Shown: in pieces, positions 56,129-64,000 of the stretch
Position numbering within the stretch: position 1 is the first letter of the stretch
Layout of the letters: every line of letters starts with the position of its first letter
NCBI RefSeq assembly: GCF_001591545.1
Contig: NZ_BCVC01000001.1
Span: 1,674,001-1,738,000, forward strand
Reading direction: 5' to 3'
Length of the DNA stretch: 64,000 bases
From: Lederbergia lenta NBRC 16444
GTDB taxonomy: Bacteria; Bacillota; Bacilli; Bacillales; Bacillaceae_C
Made by a program: the position numbers and the translations under genes
The notes under the pieces: model-generated
Databases searched by the model: none
Told to the model about the DNA's origin: nothing
Seen by the model: the letters and a program-made list of their open reading frames with translations, nothing else

Positions 56129-59100
56129 TTAAAACAACGATAATTGATTTTGATCTGGCAAGGATTCTAAACACCCATGATTATCAAGATACTCAATGAC
56201 TGTTTTTGATACCTTACCTCGTTGTTGTAAATCTTCCTTGGAAAGGAACTCTCCGTCCACTCGTGAATTCACAATATTTAATGCCGCATTTGTTCCAAGT
56301 CCAGGAATAGAATTGAAAGGCGGTATAAGCGTTTTACCATCAATAATGAATTCTGTCGCGCTTGAACGATACAAATCAACCCGTTGGAATTGATAATTTC
56401 GTTCACACATTTCTAAAGCTAATTCTAATACTGTCATCAAGTTCTTTTCCTTTGTCGAAGCTTCCAGACCTTTTGCATTAATTTCTTGAATACGAGCTCG
56501 AATTGTTTCAGAGCCTCGAACCATCGCATCAAGATCGAAGTCCTCCGCTCGCACGGTAAAATAAGCAGCATAATATAGTAGTGGATGATGGACTTTGAAA
56601 TAAGCAATTCTAACAGCCATTAACACATATGCTGCGGCATGGGCTTTAGGGAACATGTATTTAATCTTCTTACATGAATCAATATACCACTCGGGTACAT
56701 TGTTTTTCCTCATTTCTTCTTCCCATTCAGGATCGAGACCTTTACCCTTCCGAACAAATTCCATAATCTTAAATGCTAAAGAAGGATCTAATCCTTGATA
56801 TATTAAGTAAACCATGATGTCATCCCGACAACCTATTACTTCAGGAAGTGTACATGTTCCCGCGTGTATCAGCTCTTGGGCATTGCCAAGCCATACATCT
56901 GTCCCATGGGATAGTCCAGATATTTGCACTAATTCTGAAAAAGTCGTTGGTTTTGTATCCTCTAGCATTTGACGAACAAAGCGGGTACCGAATTCTGGAA
57001 TTCCATATGTTCCCGTTTTACATAAAATTTGTTCTTCCGTTACACCAAGCGATTCAGGGCCACTAAAAATTTTCATAACCTCAGGATCATCTGTAGGAAT
57101 GGTTGTCGGATCGATCCCACTTAGATCCTGCAACATCCTTATAACAGTAGGATCATCATGACCAAGAATATCTAGCTTTAATAAGTTATTATCAATAGAG
57201 TGGAAATCAAAATGCGTAGTCATCCATTCTGATTCTTTATCATCTGCTGGAAACTGTATTGGTGAAAAATCAAAGATTTCCATGTCATCTGGGACAACAA
57301 TAATTCCACCTGGATGCTGTCCAGTTGTCCGCTTTACTCCAGTACATCCTTGAACTAGCCTATCTACCTCAGCATTTCTTAAGACCACATTATTATCTTG
57401 AGCGTAACCTTTTACATAACCAAATGCGGTTTTTTCAGCAACCGTACCAATTGTACCTGCTCTATATACATAATCTTCACCAAAAAGAACCTTTGTATAG
57501 TTATGTGCTTTAGGCTGATATTCCCCAGAAAAGTTAAGATCGATATCAGGCACCTTATCCCCTTTAAAACCAAGAAATGTTTCGAACGGGATATCGTGTC
57601 CATCTTTTTTATAACTCGCTCCACATTCTGGACACTCTTTATCTGGTAAATCGAACCCTGACCCGACTGATCCATCATCAAAAAACTGCGAATGTTTACA
57701 AGAAGGACAGACATAATGGGGTGGGAGCGGGTTTACTTCCGTAATTTCAGTCATCGTTGCAACCAATGAAGAACCAACAGATCCCCTTGACCCTACCAAA
57801 TAACCATCATCAAGTGATTTTTTCACGAGTTTGTGTGAGATTAAATAGATAACAGCAAATCCGTGTCCAATAATACTTTTTAATTCTTTCTCTAATCTAG
57901 CTTCCACTATCTCCGGCAATTCGTCCCCATAAATTGACTTAGCCATATCATAGCTCATCGTTCGAATTTCTTCTTCCGCACCTTCGATTTTAGGTGTATA
58001 CAGATCATCTTTAATCGGCTTCACTGTCTCGGTCATATTTGCGATTGCATTTGTATTGTCGACCACAATCTTCTTTGCCGTTTCTTTACCAAGAAAAGCA
58101 AATTCTTGAAGCATCTCATTCGTAGTTCGAAAATGAACATCGGGCAAAGAACTTCGGTTCAGTGGATTCGCTCCACCTTGTGAGTTAATTAATATTTTCC
58201 GGTAGATCTTATCTTGTTCATTTAAGTAATGTACATTGCCTGTCGCAACAACTGGAATGTCTAATTGCTCACCCATATCGACAATATTTTTAATGATATC
58301 TTCCAAATCTCCCTCGTCCCGAATGAGCTCTCGTTCGACCAATGGAGCATAGACTGGCTTTGGGTGGACTTCCAGATAATCATAAAATTCAGCAGCTTTT
58401 TCAGCTTCTGCTCGACCTTTTTGCATCATTGCTTCAAACACTTCACCATTAGAACAACCAGATCCGATCAGTATTCCTTCCCGGTGCTTTTCTAATAATG
58501 ATCTTGGTATACGCGGCACTCGATAAAAATAGTTCATGTGAGAGATGGAGACAAGCTTAAATATATTTTTCAAACCTATGTCATTTTTAGCTAGTAAAGT
58601 ACAATGGCTTGGTCTAGCTCGTTTATAAGCATCTCCTTTGCCCATATTATCATTGAATTGATCATGATATTCTATACCCTGTTCCTTTGCGTCTTTTAAC
58701 ATTTTTAAAAACAAATATCCTGTTGCTTCTGCATCATAAATCGCTCTATGGTGTTGGGTAAGTTCAATGTCAAATCTTTTTGCTAATGTATTTAACCGGT
58801 GATTTTTAAATTGCGGATAAAGGAATCTACCTAACTCTAATGTATCAATAACTGGATTTTTTGACTTACCAAGCCCCATTCTCTGTAGCCCAACATTTAA
58901 AAAACCCATATCAAATGATGCATTATGAGCTACAAATATAGAGTCACCTGACCAATCATAAAATTTCTGTAGCATTTCTGGTACTTCTGGTGCGTCTTGC
59001 ACCATATCGTCTGTAATACCGGTTAATTCAATTGTTGTAGCAGATAAACGATGATGTGGATTAGCAAAGCTTTCAAATGTATCAATCACTTCTCCATCAC

Positions 59101-60454
59101 GTATTTTTACTGCTGCAAGCTCAATAATTGTGTCGTAGATGGCTGATAGCCCTGTAGTTTCAACGTCAAAAACAATATACTCTGCTTCATCCAGTAATTG
59201 ATGAACACTATTATAAGCAATAGGAACACCATCATCGACTAAATTAGCCTCTAGTCCGTAAAGGATTTTAATATCGTTCTTTTTACCGGCGCTATACGCT
59301 TCTGGATATGATTGCACAACTGCATGATCCGTTATTGCAATTGCTTCATGGCCCCATTTTTTCGCCTGTGCGATATAATCGGAAATGGACGTTACTGCAT
59401 CCATTTGGCTCATTGGCGAATGCAAATGGAGCTCGACGCGCTTTTCTCCTTCTTCAGCTGTGTCCAATCTTCCCTTTGGCCTTATCTCGTTAATATCATT
59501 AGCCATCATTACAAGATCACGTACAAAAGTATCATTTTGTATACTACCACGCACTCTTGCCCACATGCCTTTTTTCACTAACTTTAACATTTCCGCGTCT
59601 TCTTTATCCCTAGAAAACACTTTTACTAATATAGAATCGGTATAATCCGTTATTTTAAATGTCAATAACGTTCTTCCACTTCTTAGTTCCCTTGTCTCTG
59701 CATTGAATATATAGCCTTCCACTGCAATACGACGTTCCTCATCTACAATGTCTTCTAGCTTTCTGAAGTCTTCATCGTTCTTAATCGTTATACCAATTGT
59801 AACTGGTCCTGTGTGTGTTGTTCCTCCACTATCCCTTGCAGCTTCCTGTTGTTGCATTTCAATCACAGCTTGCCTTGCTCTGGCTTCATCTTCTTTTTGT
59901 TTAGCTGCAATGAAGTTCTGAAAGTCATCATTGGCTTCCGATTGTTCCACTATTTCTGCATCAAGTGTTAACGTAGGAAATCCAAAGCCTTCATAAATTT
60001 TTTGTATAAGAACATTATATTTTGTCTTTAATGTGCGTACTTCTGTATCATTCCGTGCACTAACCAAAATTTTATTCCCTTGAACTTTAGGGGTTTGTTC
60101 ATTTAATAATTTTAACAACATGGGAGAAATACCGTCGATTTCTTTAATGCAATTATTCCAGTAGTCGATAATCGTTTCTTCATTGAATGATTGATCTCTT
60201 ACCGTTACGCTATAGCTGATAGACGCAATGTGCTGAAAAGAATGCTGGAGTCGCTCCACAAATTGCGAATATATATTACAAGGAATAATACTGTCTAATA
60301 TAAAATAAAAATGCCACTGTTTATTTTTTCTATCTATTTTCAACTTTTCAATTTCTGCGTTACGAAAATGCTCTATCACAGCATCACTTGTTAAATTTAA
60401 CTGCTGAAGTAACAGTAAAAATCTTTCTTTTTTTTCGGCAGGATTATTAGCCAC
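56129..60454 (-). CDS. polC: DNA polymerase III PolC, Gram-positive replicative polymerase
   Basis: The main replicative polymerase of low-GC Gram-positives. The 1441 residues: N-terminal and OB domains (to about 330), a PHP domain starting [13 protein letters not shown] near 339 and split by the 3'-5' exonuclease inserted at FDVETTGL near 427, the zinc motif CPSCKHSQ...CPECGASY near 925, the catalytic core with [14 protein letters not shown] near 972 and [10 protein letters not shown], and a C-terminal clamp-binding-type end (QNQLSLF). GTG 60454 lies behind GGGAGG. Length is as in B. subtilis. Confidence 0.98.
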   Translation of the reverse strand: MANNPAEKKERFLLLLQQLNLTSDAVIEHFRNAEIEKLKIDRKNKQWHFYFILDSIIPCNIYSQFVERLQHSFQHIASISYSVTVRDQSFNEETIIDYWNNCIKEIDGISPMLLKLLNEQTPKVQGNKILVSARNDTEVRTLKTKYNVLIQKIYEGFGFPTLTLDAEIVEQSEANDDFQNFIAAKQKEDEARARQAVIEMQQQEAARDSGGTTHTGPVTIGITIKNDEDFRKLEDIVDEERRIAVEGYIFNAETRELRSGRTLLTFKITDYTDSILVKVFSRDKEDAEMLKLVKKGMWARVRGSIQNDTFVRDLVMMANDINEIRPKGRLDTAEEGEKRVELHLHSPMSQMDAVTSISDYIAQAKKWGHEAIAITDHAVVQSYPEAYSAGKKNDIKILYGLEANLVDDGVPIAYNSVHQLLDEAEYIVFDVETTGLSAIYDTIIELAAVKIRDGEVIDTFESFANPHHRLSATTIELTGITDDMVQDAPEVPEMLQKFYDWSGDSIFVAHNASFDMGFLNVGLQRMGLGKSKNPVIDTLELGRFLYPQFKNHRLNTLAKRFDIELTQHHRAIYDAEATGYLFLKMLKDAKEQGIEYHDQFNDNMGKGDAYKRARPSHCTLLAKNDIGLKNIFKLVSISHMNYFYRVPRIPRSLLEKHREGILIGSGCSNGEVFEAMMQKGRAEAEKAAEFYDYLEVHPKPVYAPLVERELIRDEGDLEDIIKNIVDMGEQLDIPVVATGNVHYLNEQDKIYRKILINSQGGANPLNRSSLPDVHFRTTNEMLQEFAFLGKETAKKIVVDNTNAIANMTETVKPIKDDLYTPKIEGAEEEIRTMSYDMAKSIYGDELPEIVEARLEKELKSIIGHGFAVIYLISHKLVKKSLDDGYLVGSRGSVGSSLVATMTEITEVNPLPPHYVCPSCKHSQFFDDGSVGSGFDLPDKECPECGASYKKDGHDIPFETFLGFKGDKVPDIDLNFSGEYQPKAHNYTKVLFGEDYVYRAGTIGTVAEKTAFGYVKGYAQDNNVVLRNAEVDRLVQGCTGVKRTTGQHPGGIIVVPDDMEIFDFSPIQFPADDKESEWMTTHFDFHSIDNNLLKLDILGHDDPTVIRMLQDLSGIDPTTIPTDDPEVMKIFSGPESLGVTEEQILCKTGTYGIPEFGTRFVRQMLEDTKPTTFSELVQISGLSHGTDVWLGNAQELIHAGTCTLPEVIGCRDDIMVYLIYQGLDPSLAFKIMEFVRKGKGLDPEWEEEMRKNNVPEWYIDSCKKIKYMFPKAHAAAYVLMAVRIAYFKVHHPLLYYAAYFTVRAEDFDLDAMVRGSETIRARIQEINAKGLEASTKEKNLMTVLELALEMCERNYQFQRVDLYRSSATEFIIDGKTLIPPFNSIPGLGTNAALNIVNSRVDGEFLSKEDLQQRGKVSKTVIEYLDNHGCLESLPDQNQLSLF

Positions 60455-60499
60455 TTTTCAACCTCCCATCCCTATATTTCAATATGAGGGAAATTAAAT

Positions 60500-60523
60500 G
60501 AAGGTACCTAAGAAAGGTACCTC
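60500..60523. repeat. Two AGGTACCT palindromes forming a hairpin upstream of polC
   Basis: AGGTACCT at 60502-60509 and again at 60515-60522, 5 bases apart; together they form an 8-bp stem. It lies about 48 bases upstream of the polC start. The proS-polC gap also has a weaker stem near 60604-60620 behind proS. It could be a weak terminator or a binding site. Confidence 0.5.
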
Positions 60524-60633
60524 AACTTTATTTAGCAAAGAAAGTATAAGTTTTTTGTAGGTATAACTTATAACAATAGTTATCCATATCTTACTAATGA
60601 AGACACTAAACGAGTGCCTTCCGCTTTTCTTTC

Positions 60634-62340
60634 TTAAGCCTCTTGTAATATCTTGGCGAGCATTGGTAAAATTTCGTCTTTTGTTACTTCAAACATCTCG
60701 CCAGTTTTTCTGACTTTTACTTCTACAATTCCATCGTTGGCTTTTTTACCAACTGTTATTCTTACAGGCAAACCAATTAAATCAGAATCTTTGAACTTTA
60801 CACCCGGTCGCTCGGATCGGTCATCAAGCAATACTTCATACCGATTGCTTTTAAAGAGCTCGTATAGCTCTTCTGCTAGGTATGATTGAGCCTCATCCTT
60901 TGTATTTACAGGTATCACATGAATATGATATGGAGCAATATTGACTGGCCATACAAGTCCATTCTCATCATTAAATTGTTCAGCTACCGCTGATAATGTA
61001 CGAGAAACACCGATCCCATAGCAACCCATAATATAGCTTTGTGATCTACCATTTACATCTAAATAAGAAGCTCCCATTGCCTCACTATATGTTTTGCCTA
61101 ATTTAAAAATATGTCCCACTTCGATACCGCGTGCGAACTGCACTTTTCCTTTTCCATCAGGAGAAGGATCACCTTCTTTTATAAAACGAAAATCCATATA
61201 TTTATCAACTGTAAAGTCACGACATGGTTGTACATTCATATAATGGTAACCATCTTCATTGGCACCACATATAGCATTCGCTAGCGCTTTTACAGCATGA
61301 TCAGCATACACTTTCATTTTCTCATTAAGATTGATCGGACCAAGTGAACCAATAGGGCATTCTAGCAAATGTTCTATTTCTACGTGTTCAGCGAGTTCGA
61401 CAATTTTTGCATTTAAGCCATTTTTTACTTTAATGTCATTTACTTCATGATCTCCACGTACTAATATCATCACGTATTCGTCATCCGCTTTAAACACAAG
61501 TGATTTAATACAGTGCCCTGGATGTGAGTTTAAAAACCTGGATACTTCTTCAATTGATTTTTGTGCTGGTGTTTCTACTTTAACTAACTCTTTTTCAATG
61601 TCAGTAGGTTTATCATAATTTTGAGGCGCTTCAGCCATTTCAAGATTGGCTGCATAATCAGACGTGTCTGAATAAACAATTGTATCCTCACCGATATCCG
61701 ATAAGACCATGAATTCCTGTGTATCCTTACCACCAATCGCCCCTGAATCAGCTAAAACAGCGCGAAAATCTAGTTCACATCTAGTGAAAATATTAGTATA
61801 TGCTTTATATATTTTTTGATAAACTTCATCCAGACTTTCTTCTGAAGTATGGAAGGAGTATGCATCCTTCATAATAAATTCACGACCACGTAGCAATCCA
61901 AATCTTGGGCGTTGTTCATCACGAAATTTAGTTTGAATTTGATACAATGTGAGTGGCATCTTCTTATATGATTGCACATCATCATTCACAAGGCTTGTAA
62001 TTACTTCCTCATGTGTTGCTCCAAGTGCAAATCCTCTTCCGTGACGATCGCGAAGACGCATAAGCTCATCACCATATGTGTGCCAACGTCCAGATTCCTG
62101 CCATAATTCTGCTGGTTGTAAAGCAGGCATTAGTAATTCAGCTGCGCCTGCATTTTCCATTTCTTCACGAATGATATTTTCGATTTTATCAAGGACTCGT
62201 TTTGCGAGTGGCATATAGGTATAAACGCCACTCGCAACCTGCCTTATAAAGCCGGCTCTTAGCAAAAACTGATGGCTTTTTATTTCTGCGTCTGCCGGCA
62301 TTTCACGAAGCGTTGGAATTAATGTCCTACTTTGTTTCAT
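60634..62340 (-). CDS. proS: Prolyl-tRNA synthetase, bacterial long type
   Basis: It charges tRNA-Pro. The 568 residues show class II motifs: [25 protein letters not shown] near the start (given in two blocks 9-33), [20 protein letters not shown] near 138-157 (motif 2), the inserted editing domain (about 230-390) of the bacterial type, motif 3 GCYGIGVSR near 445, and a C-terminal anticodon-binding domain. GAGGTG stands before ATG 62340. It begins 31 bases after rseP, so there is no room for a T-box leader. Confidence 0.97.
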   Translation of the reverse strand: MKQSRTLIPTLREMPADAEIKSHQFLLRAGFIRQVASGVYTYMPLAKRVLDKIENIIREEMENAGAAELLMPALQPAELWQESGRWHTYGDELMRLRDRHGRGFALGATHEEVITSLVNDDVQSYKKMPLTLYQIQTKFRDEQRPRFGLLRGREFIMKDAYSFHTSEESLDEVYQKIYKAYTNIFTRCELDFRAVLADSGAIGGKDTQEFMVLSDIGEDTIVYSDTSDYAANLEMAEAPQNYDKPTDIEKELVKVETPAQKSIEEVSRFLNSHPGHCIKSLVFKADDEYVMILVRGDHEVNDIKVKNGLNAKIVELAEHVEIEHLLECPIGSLGPINLNEKMKVYADHAVKALANAICGANEDGYHYMNVQPCRDFTVDKYMDFRFIKEGDPSPDGKGKVQFARGIEVGHIFKLGKTYSEAMGASYLDVNGRSQSYIMGCYGIGVSRTLSAVAEQFNDENGLVWPVNIAPYHIHVIPVNTKDEAQSYLAEELYELFKSNRYEVLLDDRSERPGVKFKDSDLIGLPVRITVGKKANDGIVEVKVRKTGEMFEVTKDEILPMLAKILQEA

Positions 62341-62371
62341 TACTACACCTCATCATTATCAATAAACAGCA

Positions 62372-63643
62372 TTAATGGATAAAAAATTGTTGTATATCAT
62401 TCCATGTAACGACGATCATCAAGATCATTAAAAGAGCGAAGCCGATGAAATGTACAACACCTTCTTTATGCCTATCAATCGGTTTTCCACGTAATGCTTC
62501 AACTCCAAAAAACAACAATCTTCCTCCGTCTAGAGCTGGAATTGGAAGGAGATTCATAATACCTAAGTTGATACTGAGTAGTCCTGTCCATTTCATTAAA
62601 TAAAGAATACCCGCCTGTGCTACAACTTCAGTTGATTTATAAATTCCTACTGGACCTGACAGCATGTCAATCGAAAATTGACCTGTAACAAGCTTACCAA
62701 GTAATCTAAATATCTCAATTGTCCAGTGATAAGTTTCCTTAAAACCACTTGTAGCAACTTTCATAAACGATTTATCCAATGGAGCATGGACTCCTATTAA
62801 ACCGAAATCTTCTCCGCCTTCTTCTTCAGCAACAAATTTTTCTGGAGTAACTGCAATGTCCATTGTTTGTCCATCACGGTCAACTGTAAAAACTAATTCT
62901 TCTTGTGGATGTGCTCTCACAATTTCAGTAATATCCATAAAACTTGAAACTTCCGCTCCATCAATACTTAAAACAGCATCATTCTGTTTCAAACCCGATT
63001 GCTCCGCAGCTCCGTCAGGAGAAATGACACCTAGGATTGGCTCCTCAACCGGTACACCTTGGATAACACTAATAATAGTGAAAACGACAATTGCTAGAAT
63101 AAAGTTCATCATCGGTCCAGCAAAGATTGTCATCGCTCTAGCACTAAGTTTTTTTGATGCAAATTGACGATTCCAAGGAGCAATTTGTGTTTCAACTTGG
63201 TCTTCAACAATCAAAGCTTCTCGAGAAATAGCAAATGTTTGAAGTTGTTCATCTTCGCCTTCCTCATAGCCTTTTATAAATAAATCATGCTCTAAATCAG
63301 CCGATTCTACCTCTATATTTCTGGCATTGGGATATCGATCTTTACCATTTAAAATAAGCTTCTGCACCACTTCTTCCTCATCTAATAGAAGAGCGACACG
63401 ATATCCAGGTTTAATTTCTGCCATTTCAGGATCTTCTCCCGCCATTCTAACAAATCCGCCTATTGGCAAAAGTCGGATCGTGTACGTCGTTTCATTTTTG
63501 GAGTAAGAAAATATCTTTGGTCCGAAACCAATTGCGAATTCCCTCACCAATATTCCGGACCGCTTAGCAAATACAAAATGTCCTAACTCGTGAAAGAATA
63601 CAAGTGCCCCAAAAATGATGATAAAGGATATCACCGTGTTCAA
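62372..63643 (-). CDS. rseP: RasP/RseP site-2 intramembrane zinc metalloprotease
   Basis: RasP cleaves anti-sigma factors such as RsiW, the divisome protein FtsL and leftover signal peptides in the membrane. The 423 residues have the zinc motif FHELGH near residue 17 in the first helix, then FGPKIF, GGFVRMAGEDPE, a PDZ domain (about 205-275), and the second ligand region LPIPALDGGRL near 365 in the last helices. TTG 63643 lies 8 bases after AAGGTGG and gives the usual N-terminus NTVISFIIIFG; the GTG 12 bases upstream touches that site. It lies directly after dxr. Confidence 0.96.
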   Translation of the reverse strand: MNTVISFIIIFGALVFFHELGHFVFAKRSGILVREFAIGFGPKIFSYSKNETTYTIRLLPIGGFVRMAGEDPEMAEIKPGYRVALLLDEEEVVQKLILNGKDRYPNARNIEVESADLEHDLFIKGYEEGEDEQLQTFAISREALIVEDQVETQIAPWNRQFASKKLSARAMTIFAGPMMNFILAIVVFTIISVIQGVPVEEPILGVISPDGAAEQSGLKQNDAVLSIDGAEVSSFMDITEIVRAHPQEELVFTVDRDGQTMDIAVTPEKFVAEEEGGEDFGLIGVHAPLDKSFMKVATSGFKETYHWTIEIFRLLGKLVTGQFSIDMLSGPVGIYKSTEVVAQAGILYLMKWTGLLSINLGIMNLLPIPALDGGRLLFFGVEALRGKPIDRHKEGVVHFIGFALLMILMIVVTWNDIQQFFIH

Positions 63644-63661
63644 ATAAATTACCACCTTTGT

Positions 63662-64000
63662 TTAAAAGAGTGTGTTTACATACTTCCTTGTCTCTAAATC
63701 AACTTCATGAATAACTGAAATATCTGGATCAATTATATTTCTGTGCCAATCAAGTGCTTTTTCTATAAGATCTTCTATGGTGAGAAATCCAATTTCCCCC
63801 TTAAGAAAAGCAGCAACTGCAGCTTCATTAGCAGCATTCAAAACTGTTGGCATAGTTCCACCTGCTTGACCTGCATCATATGCAAATTTTAAACAGCGAA
63901 ACCTCAGCATATCCATTTTTTCAAAATGTAATGTACCAATCTGAGCAAGATTTAAAGGAGTAGAACTTGGAAGAGTCATCCTATTAGGATACGTCAATGC
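63662..64000 (-). CDS. dxr: 1-deoxy-D-xylulose 5-phosphate reductoisomerase, C-terminal part
   Basis: Dxr makes 2-C-methyl-D-erythritol 4-phosphate in isoprenoid synthesis. About 113 C-terminal residues are visible: [14 protein letters not shown] at the window edge, [40 protein letters not shown] and a final [10 protein letters not shown]. The 5' part lies beyond the right edge. The gene before rseP is Dxr in Bacillus too, and the two are 18 bases apart by the chosen start. Confidence 0.96.
   Translation of the reverse strand, partial: ALTYPNRMTLPSSTPLNLAQIGTLHFEKMDMLRFRCLKFAYDAGQAGGTMPTVLNAANEAAVAAFLKGEIGFLTIEDLIEKALDWHRNIIDPDISVIHEVDLETRKYVNTLF

Noticed and set aside
62341-62371. T-box leader before proS
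   Set aside because: The gap to rseP is only 31 bases, far too short for a T-box.
1-64000. CRISPR arrays, tRNA or rRNA genes, transposases, prophage genes
   Set aside because: I looked for regularly spaced repeats, tRNA-like cloverleaf ends and transposase or phage motifs and saw none that hold up.

Overview
The window is AT-rich and comes from a Gram-positive endospore former of the family Bacillaceae. The evidence is the gene order of the Bacillus subtilis miaA-to-dxr segment, read here on the minus strand, together with sporulation genes (cotE, spoVS, spoIIIE, dpaAB, ylxY) and strong AGGAGG ribosome binding sites. Intergenic repeats of the kind I associate with Oceanobacillus/Virgibacillus suggest that branch, but this is an impression and not a search result. 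I see no rRNA, tRNA, CRISPR array, transposase or prophage.

Almost every gene lies on the minus strand, so the order of transcription runs from high to low coordinates. From the right end: dxr (partial), rseP, proS, polC; then the rimP-nusA-rnpM-ylxQ-infB-ylxP-rbfA translation and transcription cluster, truB, ribF, rpsO and pnp; then ylxY, mlpA and ymxH; then dipicolinate/lysine/aspartate synthesis (dpaA, dpaB, asd, dapG, dapA); then RNase J2, TepA, YlzJ, SpoIIIE; a BMP-type nucleoside ABC importer; the M16 pair ymfF/ymfH, ymfI, ymfJ, ymfK, rodZ, pgsA, cinA, recA, rny, ymdB, spoVS, miaB, ymcA, cotE, mutS, mutL and finally miaA (partial).

Two places break this conserved order. Between mutL and miaA (about 0.6-5.6 kb) is an accessory block: small membrane and orphan proteins, one of them frameshifted, a YnfA-family protein, and an ArsR-rhodanese regulator followed by an MFS exporter. 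That regulator has a clear sigma-A promoter with a perfect 12-bp inverted repeat over its start site. Between recA and cinA sits an orphan 156-residue protein.

The most interesting non-coding signal is a probable plus-strand small RNA at about 42.75-42.88 kb. It has a TATAAT box, three successive hairpins whose first begins at the predicted start point, and a final GC-rich hairpin with seven Ts, in a 749-bp gap with no gene. Other signals are a LexA box next to a near-consensus recA promoter, sigma-K-like promoters before cotE and dpaA, paired hairpins in the pnp leader and behind the BMP lipoprotein gene, and degenerate intergenic repeat copies.
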